The notes under the pieces were generated by a model, which saw only the letters and a list, made by a program, of their open reading frames with translations, was not told where the DNA came from and did not search any database. From SZUA-35 sp964351995 (GTDB lineage Bacteria; Actinomycetota; Acidimicrobiia; Acidimicrobiales; SZUA-35), in assembly GCA_964351995.1 (NCBI GenBank), contig CAYGQE010000009.1, positions 1 to 64,000 on the forward strand: a DNA stretch of 64,000 nucleotides, given 5' to 3'. Within the stretch, counting starts at the first letter, position 1. Every line of letters begins with the position of its first letter. Shown here piece after piece: positions 52,005 to 60,617 of this stretch. A program made the position numbers and the translations under genes.

Positions 52005-53633
52005 TTAGATGCTGAGGGGTTCGGTCCAGCGGCCGAATTCGGCTTCGAGGGCGCCGACGATTTCCCCGACCGTTGCGTAAGCGCGCACCGCGTCGAGAAT
52101 GGCTGGCATCGAGTTGATCGTTGGATCGGCCGCCGCTGCGGTGACGGCAGCGAGCGCCGAGGCGACCGCATCGTTGCTGCGGTCGTGCTTCACGTTCGCC
52201 AGTCGCTTGAGCTGACGCTCTTCGACTTCGGGGCCGATGTAGAGGATGTTCTGGTTGCCCTCGTCGCCTTCGGTGAAGTCGTTGACGCCGACCACGATGC
52301 GGTCGCCGCTGTTCACTTTCCGCTCGAAGCTGTAGGCCGAGTCGGCAATGCGACCCTGGAAGTACGCATCATCGATGCCCTTGTAGACACCTTCCAGGAT
52401 CGACCCGTTGCCGAACTCGTCGAGCTTGTCGAAGATCTCCTGCGCCTGACGTTCCATCTCGTCGGTCATGGCTTCGACGAAGTGGCTTCCGCCCAGGGGA
52501 TCAGCAACGTCGACCACGCCGGTCTCGTGGGCGACGATTTGTTGGGTTCGCAACGCAATCCTCGCAGCCTTCTCGGTCGGAAGAGCGAGGGCTTCGTCGT
52601 AGCTGTCAGTGTGCAGGCTCTGCGTACCGCCGAGAGCGCCAGCCAAGGCCTGAATGGCGACGCGAGCGATGTTGTTCTCGGGTTGCTGCGCCGTGAGCGA
52701 CACCCCTGCGGTCTGGGTGTGGAACCGCAGCTTGAGTGAACGTTCGTCTTTGGCGCCGTACCGCTCTTTCATGGTGGTGGCCCAGATCCGACGGGCCGCT
52801 CGGAGTTTCCCGATCTCTTCGAAGAAGTCGATGTGCGCATTGAAGAAGAACGACAGACGCGGAGCGAAATCGTCGACGTCGAGACCCGCAGCGACCGCTG
52901 CTTCGACGTAGGCGAAACCGTTGGCCAGCGTGAAGGCCAGCTCTTCAGCAGCAGTCGAACCAGCCTCCCGGATGTGGTAGCCCGAGATCGAGATGGGGTT
53001 CCACTTCGGCATCTCGGCCGAGGTGAATTGCACCAGGTCGGTGATCAGGCGCATCGACGGGCGGGGAGGGAAGATGAACTCCTTCTGCGCCTGGTACTCC
53101 TTCAAGATGTCGTTCTGCAGCGTTCCGGCGAGAGAGGCCCGGCTGGCGCCGTTCTGCTCGGCAACAGCGATGTACATGGCCAGCAGGATCGGGGCTGGCG
53201 AGTTGATGGTCATCGACGTCGACACCGCAGCGAGATCGATGTCGGCGTAGAGGTCCTCCATGTCGGCCAGGGTGTCGACGGCAACACCGGCTTTGCCTAC
53301 TTCGCCGAGCGAGAAGTCATCGTCGGAGTCACGGCCCATGAGCGTCGGCAGGTCGAACGCAGTCGACAAACCACCGCCGCCGTTCGCAAGGATCTGCTTG
53401 AACCGGACATTGGTGTCCTCGGCGGTACCGAACCCAGCAAACATTCGCATGGTCCACAGACGGCTGCGGTACATCGATGCGTGGATGCCGCGGGTGTAGG
53501 GATACTGCCCTGGGTGTGGCCCGTCTTCGTCGCCGTAGACGGGCTCGACCGGCACACCAGACATCGTTTCGAAGGTCTCCTTGCGGAGGTTCGTCGCGTC
53601 GTACGCCTCTTGCCAGATGTTGCGTGCGTTCAT
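52005..53633 (-). CDS. Acyl-CoA mutase large subunit, isobutyryl-CoA mutase signature
   Basis: 542 residues, TIM-barrel substrate domain of the methylmalonyl-CoA mutase superfamily, lacking the B12 domain. Blocks: YPYTRGIHASMY, LSTAFDLPTLMGRDSD, SISGYHIREAGSTAAEE, RFHTQTAGVSLTAQQP, VADPLGGSHFVE. The specificity residues read F65 (WTMRMFAGF) and Q183 (YQAQKEF), spaced 118, as Phe80/Gln198 in isobutyryl-CoA mutase; methylmalonyl-CoA mutase has Tyr89/Arg207. Isobutyryl-/butyryl-CoA conversion is therefore likelier, though not proven. ATG 53633 was preferred; ATG 53642 is possible. Confidence 0.92.
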   Translation of the reverse strand: MNARNIWQEAYDATNLRKETFETMSGVPVEPVYGDEDGPHPGQYPYTRGIHASMYRSRLWTMRMFAGFGTAEDTNVRFKQILANGGGGLSTAFDLPTLMGRDSDDDFSLGEVGKAGVAVDTLADMEDLYADIDLAAVSTSMTINSPAPILLAMYIAVAEQNGASRASLAGTLQNDILKEYQAQKEFIFPPRPSMRLITDLVQFTSAEMPKWNPISISGYHIREAGSTAAEELAFTLANGFAYVEAAVAAGLDVDDFAPRLSFFFNAHIDFFEEIGKLRAARRIWATTMKERYGAKDERSLKLRFHTQTAGVSLTAQQPENNIARVAIQALAGALGGTQSLHTDSYDEALALPTEKAARIALRTQQIVAHETGVVDVADPLGGSHFVEAMTDEMERQAQEIFDKLDEFGNGSILEGVYKGIDDAYFQGRIADSAYSFERKVNSGDRIVVGVNDFTEGDEGNQNILYIGPEVEERQLKRLANVKHDRSNDAVASALAAVTAAAADPTINSMPAILDAVRAYATVGEIVGALEAEFGRWTEPLSI

Positions 53634-53720
53634 GGCGGGCATTCTTTCACGCGGAGCTTGCTTACGGCGAACGTCGCACTTCTGGTCAAGGGGCTTCGGC
53701 AAGTGGACGATGCCCCAGAC

Positions 53721-54092
53721 ATGGACATGTATGACCTGGTGCAACGCAAACAGATCAAGTCGACCCGCCAATCTGTGGGCCTCGTGGCTGATGAGACCCA
53801 GCGACAGGCTCGTCGTGCAGACATGGAGATCGAGAATCTCGAGATGCGGATCGAGAGTCTGATCACGCTGAACGAGGCCATGTGGCAGCTGGTCTGCGAA
53901 ACCACAGGGCTCACTGATGCCCATCTGGCGTACCGATTCAACGAACTCGATGCGGGTGACGGCCAGGTGGATGGCAAGAAGAAGGTCAGAGCTCGCCCGT
54001 GTACCTGCGGGGCAATGGTCAATGCCCGGCTCACGAATTGTCAGTTCTGCGGGGATCCGGCTCCCGAGCGCTCGGTGTTCGACACGATCTGA
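53721..54092 (+). CDS. Coiled-coil protein with C-terminal zinc-ribbon-like motif
   Basis: 123 residues. N-terminal MDMYDLVQRKQIKSTRQ, a helical coiled-coil stretch (about 28-60: QARRADMEIENLEMRIESLI), then a Cys4 cluster CTCGAMVNARLTNCQFCGDP that may bind zinc. Divergent from the mutase gene. Start is uncertain between ATG 53721 and 53727. Family not recognised. Confidence 0.65.
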   Translation: MDMYDLVQRKQIKSTRQSVGLVADETQRQARRADMEIENLEMRIESLITLNEAMWQLVCETTGLTDAHLAYRFNELDAGDGQVDGKKKVRARPCTCGAMVNARLTNCQFCGDPAPERSVFDTI

Positions 54093-54172
54093 CCAACGAT
54101 CAGGCTCTCGGCCTTCCCCAGAGTGTGCGGCCGCCTTGCCGCGCCGAGCCCAGCGCTCGCTAGCTTTTGTGC

Positions 54173-54847
54173 ATGACCGAGAACATCACTTCCGCTCACG
54201 TCGCGGCGGCGATCGATCACACACTGCTCGCGGTGACCGCAACCGATGCGGAAGTCATCGCTCTCTGCGCTGACGCCAATCGGTTCGCCGTCGCAGCGGT
54301 ATGCGTTTCACCGTCTCGGCTCCCGCTCGCGCCAGGCACGCTCGACGACAGCATCGCGATTGCCACGGTCTGCGGTTTCCCCTCGGGCTCACATCGTCCG
54401 GAGGCGAAGGCTGCCGAGGCCGCCCGCTCGGTTGATCTCGGTGCAACCGAAATCGACATGGTGCTCGACCTCGGCCGGGTCAAAGCCGGCACCTGGGACG
54501 CCGTTGCCGAAGACATCGCTGCTGTTCGCAACGCGGTGACCGGTGGCAACAAGCTCAAAGTCATCATCGAATCGGGAGCCCTCACCGACGACGAGATCGT
54601 TCGGTGCTGCGAAGCAGCCGAAAGCGCTGGGGCCGACTACGTCAAGACCTCCACCGGGTTCCACCCGAGCGGAGGCGCCACCATCCACGCAGTCGAGCTG
54701 ATGGCGGCCACGGTTGGCGGTCGGCTCGGCGTCAAGGCGAGTGGTGGGATTCGGACCTGGGATGCTGCGGTGGCGATGATGGCAGCGGGAGCAACTCGAC
54801 TTGGAACTTCATCGACCGAAGCGATCCTTGGCGGGGCGCCAGCGTGA
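54173..54847 (+). CDS. deoC: Deoxyribose-phosphate aldolase
   Basis: 224 residues, class I aldolase splitting 2-deoxyribose 5-phosphate to acetaldehyde and glyceraldehyde 3-phosphate in deoxynucleoside breakdown. Motifs: IDHTLLAVTATD, VCGFPSGSH, EIDMVLDLGRVKAG, the Schiff-base lysine in ADYVKTSTGF and the second active-site lysine in LGVKASGGIRTW. ATG 54173 is six bases after TAGCTT. The next gene overlaps by four bases (GTGA). Confidence 0.95.
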   Translation: MTENITSAHVAAAIDHTLLAVTATDAEVIALCADANRFAVAAVCVSPSRLPLAPGTLDDSIAIATVCGFPSGSHRPEAKAAEAARSVDLGATEIDMVLDLGRVKAGTWDAVAEDIAAVRNAVTGGNKLKVIIESGALTDDEIVRCCEAAESAGADYVKTSTGFHPSGGATIHAVELMAATVGGRLGVKASGGIRTWDAAVAMMAAGATRLGTSSTEAILGGAPA

Positions 54848-55380
54848 CGATCTCGCTCAGCGGGCAACTGCTGATCTCGAAGCCGGCGGTACACGCCGAT
54901 GCCTTCGATGGAACGATCACGCTTTTGCTCGAGCACAACGACGAAGGGGCGCTCGGCTTGATTCTCAACCGCCCATCTGAGCTGTTGGTCGAAGACCCGT
55001 TCCCGCAGTGGGCCTCAGCGGCAACCGAGCCTGCCGTGGTCTTTGCCGGTGGCCCGGTCGAGCGGAATTCGCTCATTGCGATCGGTGCGTCACCCGAGGC
55101 CGATGGCGAGTTGGTCTTTGGCCTCCACACGCTCGATCTCGACAAGCCCGCCGGTGCGCAGCCAACCATCGACCGTGTTCGGATCTTCGCTGGATACGCA
55201 GGTTGGGGAACCGGCCAGCTCGAAGGTGAGATCGCCAACGGAGCTTGGTGGGTTGTCGATGGCCTGGTGAGCGATGTGTTCTCGCCAGAACCGCTCGAGT
55301 TGTGGGCTGCAGTGCTTCGTCGCAACGGTGGCGAACTGGCATGGTTCGCCCATTTTCCCGAGGATGCGTCGTTGAACTGA
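54844..55380 (+). CDS. YqgE/AlgH family protein (UPF0301)
   Basis: 178 residues. Family blocks: LSGQLLISKPAV at the N-terminus, GALGLILNRPSE, FAGGPVERNSLI, RIFAGYAGWGTGQLEGEI and GAWWVVDG. Role is not settled; family members are linked to regulation. The GTG start overlaps the deoC stop, so it is translated from the deoC transcript. Confidence 0.92.
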   Translation: MTISLSGQLLISKPAVHADAFDGTITLLLEHNDEGALGLILNRPSELLVEDPFPQWASAATEPAVVFAGGPVERNSLIAIGASPEADGELVFGLHTLDLDKPAGAQPTIDRVRIFAGYAGWGTGQLEGEIANGAWWVVDGLVSDVFSPEPLELWAAVLRRNGGELAWFAHFPEDASLN

Positions 55381-55479
55381 CCCGAGAGCTCGTCGACGCC
55401 AGCGTTTGCGGCCGGTCCGGCACTGGACTATCACTTCGGCGGGCGGCGCCTGCGAAGCAATTGAGGGGAAATTGTCTTG

Positions 55480-57612
55480 ATGAAGCGCCTGAGACCCGCG
55501 GTGGAACTTGAGGGCGCCCTTTTGGACCGAGAAGTCTCGTGCGGCATCTTTCCCGGAGTCTTTGCCGCCGCCGAAGCAGCGGGTGTCGATCTCGAGGATC
55601 TCGTTGCCGGCACGGGATTTCCGCTCAGTCACTTCAACGACTCGACCGAGCGAGTCTCATGGGCCGCACTCCAGTTGTTCGGCGAACGCATTGGTCGGCT
55701 GTGGAGCGAAACCGAGCTGCGAGCGATCGGTGCGCAAAGTCTCGAGGTCCAGCACTTCGAGCCCCAGATCTTCCTGGCTCGACTGCTGCTTCGGCCGACC
55801 GAGGCATACGCCTTCATCATTCGAGGCGACAGCCAAGGCGACTTCGCTTGCCTGGAAGCCCGCACCACAGTGGACGGACAACACGTCGACATCGAGATCA
55901 GCATCTCTGATGGCTACGGGCACTGCCCATCGTTGATGTGGATCTTCTGTGGAGCGGCTGAGGCCGCGCCCGGCATCTTCGGGCTTCCGAATGCAACGGT
56001 CGAGATGACACTGCATGACCGTGGGGCTCACCTGTCGGTCGAGGTGCCACCCGGGGGCGGACGCTGGTCGTGGGTCGAGCGTATTCGCCACGGTGTGTGG
56101 CGCCCCCGACGACTCGAAGCCGTCGGTGACCGGCTCTCGCAGCGCACCACGGCCCTCGAGACCCAGATCGCCAAACGTTTGACCGTTGAAGCTGACCTGA
56201 AGGCGGCACTCGACGAACACGATCGGCGCTTGGCCAGCCTCAATGATGTGATCGTCGAGATCGATGCCGATGAAACGGTGTCGTTCGTCAGCTCGAACAT
56301 CTCGGCGGTGCTCGGGCTCGACGAGGAAGCGTTCTGCTCGGATCCGTGGCGATTCCTCCAACCGCCTGATGGAGACGTCTCCGTCTCTTGGATCGCAGAC
56401 GTGTCTCGATCCGGCCGTTGGTTCGAGATCAATCCGAGCCGCTACTCCGACAGCGGCTCGACGGCGCTGCTTCTCGTGGTCCGGGAGGTCACCGACCGTG
56501 TCGAGTTGGCCGAAAAGACCAGTGGTGCGTCTCGTCTCGAGAGCCTCGGCGTGATGGCGGCTGGCGTGGCTCATGACTTCAACAATCTGCTGGTCCCGAT
56601 CGGCATCAACGCTGAGTCCGTTCTCGAAGACCTCAGCCCGTCTTCGCCGATCCACGATCGCGTCCTTGCCATTCAACGGGCGGCTCAGATGGCATCGCAG
56701 CTCACTGATCAGATTCTGGTGTCGACCGGACAGCCCATCCCGATCGATGGTTCCTGTGATGTCGTTGCCGTCTTGCGATCGATGATGCCGGTGTTGGTGG
56801 CCGTGGTCCCTGATGCCGTTGACGTGCAGTTCGATCTGGGACCTCCAGCTCGGGCTGCGGTTGACGAAGAGTCGTTGTCCAAGCTCGTGACGAACCTCGT
56901 GGTGAATGCCGGACAGGCCATAGATGGAGCGGGAACGGTTCGCTTGGTCGTCGAATCGACGGTCGATGCGGTGGTGGTGAAAGTCATCGACGATGGATCG
57001 GGCATGGCGCCCAACACCGTGGCGAGGATGTCGGAACCGTTCTTCACCACGCGGTCAGGTGGGCGCGGTCTTGGCCTGGCGTCCCTTGCTGGGCTGCTCC
57101 AGCGAGGCACGGCGAGCCTCGACGTCGCATCGGTGATTGGTGAGGGAACGACGATCACCGTGGCGTTCGAGGCGCTTCCCGCCGAGGCGCCGAAAACAGC
57201 AGACGAGACACCGAACCTGGTGGGGTCGTGTGATGTCAGGATCTTGCTGATCGATGATGACGACTTGGTTCGCAGGACCATTCACCGCTTGCTCGAGCGA
57301 TCCTTCACCTCGGTCGAGAGCGTGCCGAAGGCTGCCGATGCGGTTGCGTTGTTGACGGCGGGTGCGTCCATCGATTGCGTGATCTCAGACCTCACGATGC
57401 CAGAGATCGGAGGCCCTGAACTCATTGTCGACTTGAGGGCAGTGCAACCGGAACTCCCAGCGATCCTCATCACGGGCGCAGGCCGGGATCGAGCCATGGA
57501 CGAGCTCGAACGAGCCGGCTTGACCGACGTTTCGGTCTTGCAGAAACCCTTTTCGCCGCACGAGCTCCTCGAGGCCGTGAGCAACGCACTTCCACCCGTA
57601 CCGGTGAGATGA
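55480..57612 (+). CDS. Hybrid sensor histidine kinase with receiver domain
   Basis: 710 residues. Order: an N-terminal sensor-like domain (1-200) of unknown type that may sense a cytosolic signal, a coiled linker, PAS (about 252-340: DVIVEIDADETVSFVSSN), HisKA with H365 in GVAHDFNNLLVPIG, HATPase (N box NLVVNAGQAI, DDGSGMAP, GGRGLGLASL) and a C-terminal receiver with D637 in CVISDLTMPEIGG. No membrane helix is seen, so it is cytoplasmic. The NarL-type regulator at 58337 could be its partner or an independent output. ATG 55480; no clear ribosome binding site. Confidence 0.92.
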   Translation: MKRLRPAVELEGALLDREVSCGIFPGVFAAAEAAGVDLEDLVAGTGFPLSHFNDSTERVSWAALQLFGERIGRLWSETELRAIGAQSLEVQHFEPQIFLARLLLRPTEAYAFIIRGDSQGDFACLEARTTVDGQHVDIEISISDGYGHCPSLMWIFCGAAEAAPGIFGLPNATVEMTLHDRGAHLSVEVPPGGGRWSWVERIRHGVWRPRRLEAVGDRLSQRTTALETQIAKRLTVEADLKAALDEHDRRLASLNDVIVEIDADETVSFVSSNISAVLGLDEEAFCSDPWRFLQPPDGDVSVSWIADVSRSGRWFEINPSRYSDSGSTALLLVVREVTDRVELAEKTSGASRLESLGVMAAGVAHDFNNLLVPIGINAESVLEDLSPSSPIHDRVLAIQRAAQMASQLTDQILVSTGQPIPIDGSCDVVAVLRSMMPVLVAVVPDAVDVQFDLGPPARAAVDEESLSKLVTNLVVNAGQAIDGAGTVRLVVESTVDAVVVKVIDDGSGMAPNTVARMSEPFFTTRSGGRGLGLASLAGLLQRGTASLDVASVIGEGTTITVAFEALPAEAPKTADETPNLVGSCDVRILLIDDDDLVRRTIHRLLERSFTSVESVPKAADAVALLTAGASIDCVISDLTMPEIGGPELIVDLRAVQPELPAILITGAGRDRAMDELERAGLTDVSVLQKPFSPHELLEAVSNALPPVPVR

Positions 57613-57613
57613 G

Positions 57614-58018
57614 CTACTCGACGTCGTGCGTCATCGGGAAGCCCACATGGGGGATGCCGTCCTGCGACCAACGAACGGCAGGTTCCGAGGAGGGCTCGTC
57701 GAATGACCAATCGTTGATCACCGCTCGCATGGCGGCTCGTGGGAGCGGTAGACCGTCGGTCAGCTCACTGGAGTGGACGTCGGCATCGACCGCCAATGAG
57801 ACCCACTCGAGATCGAGGATCAGGGTGTACCGACGCTCGGGGCTTTCGACATTGACAAGGCACACCAGCAGGTCGTCGGACCCGATGGAGGAGCGAACCG
57901 AACGTGGCAGTGCCGCTATTGACGAGAGCATGACGATCGTCGCGGCATCGATCCTGGGGCCAGTCGTTCTGGTTCGTTGCGTGAGTTTCGCGAGGCTGAT
58001 TCGTCGAAAGGGATGCAT
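57614..58018 (-). CDS. Unrecognised protein convergent to the kinase gene
   Basis: 134 residues. Begins HPFRRISLAKLTQRTRTTGP, then an alternating hydrophobic block DDLLVCLVNVES and RYTLILDLEWVSLAVDADVH, ending WSQDGIPHVGFPMTHDVE. Looks like a small mixed alpha/beta protein. Coding support is moderate; start uncertain. It is divergent from the short H-box gene across a palindrome-rich region. Confidence 0.55.
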   Translation of the reverse strand: MHPFRRISLAKLTQRTRTTGPRIDAATIVMLSSIAALPRSVRSSIGSDDLLVCLVNVESPERRYTLILDLEWVSLAVDADVHSSELTDGLPLPRAAMRAVINDWSFDEPSSEPAVRWSQDGIPHVGFPMTHDVE

Positions 58019-58040
58019 CCGGTGTCGAGTGTGACAAACG

Positions 58041-58093
58041 ATTGGGCATTTCCAATGCCCAATCCGAGCAGAGTTGATGACCAAATTTGGTCA
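58041..58093. promoter_or_regulatory. Two strong dyad elements between divergent genes
   Basis: ATTGGGCATT TCC AATGCCCAAT (58041-58063) has 10-bp perfect arms; TGACCAAATTTGGTCA (58078-58093) is a perfect 16-base palindrome. They lie 14 bases apart, between divergent starts and close to a NarL-type regulator gene. The first is also able to form an RNA hairpin. Operator function is inferred. Confidence 0.6.
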
Positions 58094-58098
58094 GTGCT

Positions 58099-58320
58099 GT
58101 GAGGACGGACGGCGGTGCCGAGTCCGGTGACGAGGGTGAGTCTTTCGAGCGTGTTGATCACGAAGCTCTGCTCCTCGACATGCGCCACGAACTCGGAAAC
58201 GCTTCGTTGTTGCTGGATGCGGCGATCAGCGTGCTTCGAGCGGGTTCGACCGGCCACGACGACGAAGTCACCCGATTGCTCGACGATGTCAAGCGGCGAC
58301 TCGACACGCTGGCTCGGTGA
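58099..58320 (+). CDS. Short protein with histidine-kinase H-box-like helix
   Basis: 73 residues. LLLDMRHELGNASLLLDAAI resembles a HisKA helix with its phosphorylatable His, followed by EVTRLLDDVKRRLDTLAR, which could be the second hairpin helix. No ATPase domain follows. It may be a minimal phosphotransfer or dimerisation module between the hybrid kinase and response regulator genes. GTG 58099 is preferred over TTG 58087, which lies in the palindrome. Confidence 0.6.
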   Translation: MRTDGGAESGDEGESFERVDHEALLLDMRHELGNASLLLDAAISVLRAGSTGHDDEVTRLLDDVKRRLDTLAR

Positions 58321-58336
58321 ATGGCGACCAGTGAGC

Positions 58337-58966
58337 TCAGCCGGGCTGCGGGCCGGGAATCAGACCGGTGCGAATGCCAACCGCCACGGCGGCCAGTTGC
58401 GAGTTGACGTCCAGCTTGCTGCGGATCTCGCGTATGTGGTTCCGCACGGTGTGGACCGATAGATGCAATCTGGCGGCGATCTCTGCCGGTCCGCTGCCTT
58501 CGCTCAACAGTTGCAGGACTTCCATCTCACGCTGGCTCAATCGGCTGCTCGATCCTGCTGAGTCCATCGATCGGCTGGGCAGGTGCCCGACACCGTCATG
58601 AGCGTCTCGGATCGCACTCGCCAAGGCACCGATGCCTCGCTGCTTGTGCACGAAGGAGACACAGCCAGCCTCCACCATGTCGTTGATCACCGCATCAGAG
58701 GCCAAGGCGCTCATCCCGATGAGCGTTGTCGACGCATCGGCATCGCGAAGGGCGCGAGCGAGATCGACACCGGAGTCACCTCCGATTCGGTAGTCGAGCA
58801 CCACCACGTCTGGATCGAGAGCAGCACACAGCGAAACCCCGGCGTCCAGGGACTGGGCGGTACCGACGATGTGGATGTCGTGTTCGCGTTCGAGGGCGAG
58901 GGTCATACCTTCGAGCAGCATGGCGTGATCGTCGACGATGATCAGACGGATCAACGAGTTCGACAC
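58337..58966 (-). CDS. NarL/FixJ-family response regulator
   Basis: 209 residues. Receiver with acidic pair in IIVDDHAMLLEG, phosphoacceptor D58 in VVVLDYRIGG and Lys in FVHKQRG; C-terminal LuxR helix-turn-helix (RLSQREMEVLQLLSEG, LHLSVHTVRNHIREIRSKL). GTG 58966 with GAGGAA upstream. It is convergent with the short H-box gene. It probably binds dyad DNA such as the palindromes at 58041-58093. Confidence 0.92.
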   Translation of the reverse strand: MSNSLIRLIIVDDHAMLLEGMTLALEREHDIHIVGTAQSLDAGVSLCAALDPDVVVLDYRIGGDSGVDLARALRDADASTTLIGMSALASDAVINDMVEAGCVSFVHKQRGIGALASAIRDAHDGVGHLPSRSMDSAGSSSRLSQREMEVLQLLSEGSGPAEIAARLHLSVHTVRNHIREIRSKLDVNSQLAAVAVGIRTGLIPGPQPG

Positions 58967-58992
58967 GATGGTTCCTCAAACACCACGGCAGG

Positions 58993-60555
58993 CTAGTTGC
59001 TGGCCAGATAGCTGACGAGCTCCGGCCCCTTGCGCTCGCCCCGCCGGCCAGCAATTGCCGTGGTCGCAAACCAAATGGCGATGCCGTAGGGAGGAGCAAG
59101 AGCTGCAACGAGCACAATTGCTTCTGGCTGCTCGCCGGCTTGGGCCAGGCCGTAGAGAATCGGAGCGGAAAGAGCGAGGCCAGCGATGACCCCGCCGAAC
59201 GTGATGAAAGCAGGCAGGCAACCAGCACCCGGCGTTGACGTGGCGAATGGGTTGGTCGACTGCTCGTCTGGATAGGGGCTGGGGGCCAGCACTGAGGTAA
59301 TCGAGCCGACGCCCGAGCCAGTGAACGCCATGCCGATGGCGGCGCCGAGCGCGGCGGGAGCAAAACGCCAGCCACCTGTCCACCATGCCGAGCCGAGGGT
59401 CAACGCAATGGCAGCCACAACACCGAGGGCGGCAAAGGTGACTGCCCTCCCGCGAAGCAACGGCGTCAGCGACGGGAGTGCCAGATACTCAGCCCAAAGC
59501 GCTCGACCATCTGGGCCGAGGAGGTTCGCTCCGGTCACGCCGGCGGTCAACGCCGGGATGCAACCGAACAACACCGCCTCTGGTTCTCGACGAATGATCG
59601 CCGCAAGGAATGGGGCGCCACCGAGAATCAAGACGGTGGCTTGTGACATCACCTGCACCCGGTAGCGAGGGTGGCGGGCGAAATAGCGCCGCTCTTTGAC
59701 GAATGCGACGCGCCAGGCCGACATCGTGCCGCCCTGGCCCACGGGCACCAGTGGCCTGGTGGTGAGCGATTCGTCTTCGTGCTCGGTGACGTCGGTGAGG
59801 GCTCGCTCGAGCAGCACCGCCCAGACGCGAATCGCCACGGCGACCATGGCGATCGTGGCTGCGAGTTCGATGGCGGGGACCAACAATGCGCCGGTTGATG
59901 CTCGGCCCAAGGCGTCCCCCGGCCAGCCGAATGGTGTCAGCCGGACGACGTCGGCGATCGCCGCGAGGGTGCCGAGATCAATCGAGGAGCCGTAGACCAC
60001 GAACAGTTGCAAGCTCACGGCGGCCGCACCGATGGAGAGCCCAGTCAACAGGGTGGCCAGGTCTCGCGAACGACGTTTGCGTAGGCCTGAACCGAGAGCG
60101 GTGAGCAACATTCGGGACAACGTGGTGGCGAAGACGACGGTGGCCAGAACCGCCGCACCGGCCAAACCGGCCGACCAGACATCGGGAGACCGGCTGGCGA
60201 TACCTGCCAGTGCAATCACCGCCGCTATCGGTCCTGGCCCGATCACCGCCTGCACGGCCAAGCCGGATGCAAGCCGGTTGGGGTCGAGGGGAATCAGTGC
60301 GAGCCGCGTGGTGTCGATGGTCTCGTCGCTGTTGCCGAACAGAACGGGCCCGAACGCCCAGGTGAGTACGAAGGCGACACCGAGGATCGGGGTGACGATG
60401 AAGCGCTCGGCATCGGTGGCTGATCGCATGGCGAGCGCAGCGACACTTCCGATGCCCAAGGCAAGGATCGTGAAGACGAACAGGCCCGGGCCGGCGGGGG
60501 TCCGAAACACGTTGCGCAGCAATCGCAGCTTGAGCCGAACAAAGAGCGTGATCAC
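58993..60555 (-). CDS. ABC exporter permease
   Basis: 520 residues, about 12 hydrophobic helices, including FVFTILALGIGSVAALAM, LFVVYGSSIDLGTLAAIADV and a late FITFGGVIAGLALSAPILYG. Cytoplasmic basic N-terminus VRLKLRLLRNVFRTPAG. It pairs with the ATPase gene just upstream, so it forms a two-gene exporter of unknown substrate. GTG 60555 lies in a 17-base tandem array; TTG 60567 is a longer alternative start. Confidence 0.85.
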   Translation of the reverse strand: MITLFVRLKLRLLRNVFRTPAGPGLFVFTILALGIGSVAALAMRSATDAERFIVTPILGVAFVLTWAFGPVLFGNSDETIDTTRLALIPLDPNRLASGLAVQAVIGPGPIAAVIALAGIASRSPDVWSAGLAGAAVLATVVFATTLSRMLLTALGSGLRKRRSRDLATLLTGLSIGAAAVSLQLFVVYGSSIDLGTLAAIADVVRLTPFGWPGDALGRASTGALLVPAIELAATIAMVAVAIRVWAVLLERALTDVTEHEDESLTTRPLVPVGQGGTMSAWRVAFVKERRYFARHPRYRVQVMSQATVLILGGAPFLAAIIRREPEAVLFGCIPALTAGVTGANLLGPDGRALWAEYLALPSLTPLLRGRAVTFAALGVVAAIALTLGSAWWTGGWRFAPAALGAAIGMAFTGSGVGSITSVLAPSPYPDEQSTNPFATSTPGAGCLPAFITFGGVIAGLALSAPILYGLAQAGEQPEAIVLVAALAPPYGIAIWFATTAIAGRRGERKGPELVSYLASN

Positions 60556-60617
60556 AGCGTCAGCCAAGTCACAGCGTCAGCCAAGTCACGGCGTCAGCCA
60601 AGTCACGGCGTCAGCCA
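60553..60617 (+). repeat. 17-base tandem repeat at the ABC gene junction
   Basis: CACAGCGTCAGCCAAGT twice (60553-60586), then CACGGCGTCAGCCAAGT (60587-60603) and a partial fourth unit (60604-60617). On the minus strand each unit reads GTGACTTGGCTGACGC. The first unit is the end of the ATPase gene including its stop; the last holds the permease start. As 17 is not a multiple of 3, changes in copy number shift spacing and frame between the coupled genes. Confidence 0.85.

Noticed and set aside
60553..60617. CRISPR or REP array
   Set aside because: Units are 17 bases with no spacers and sit on a gene junction; this is a simple tandem repeat. No CRISPR array or cas gene was seen anywhere in the window.
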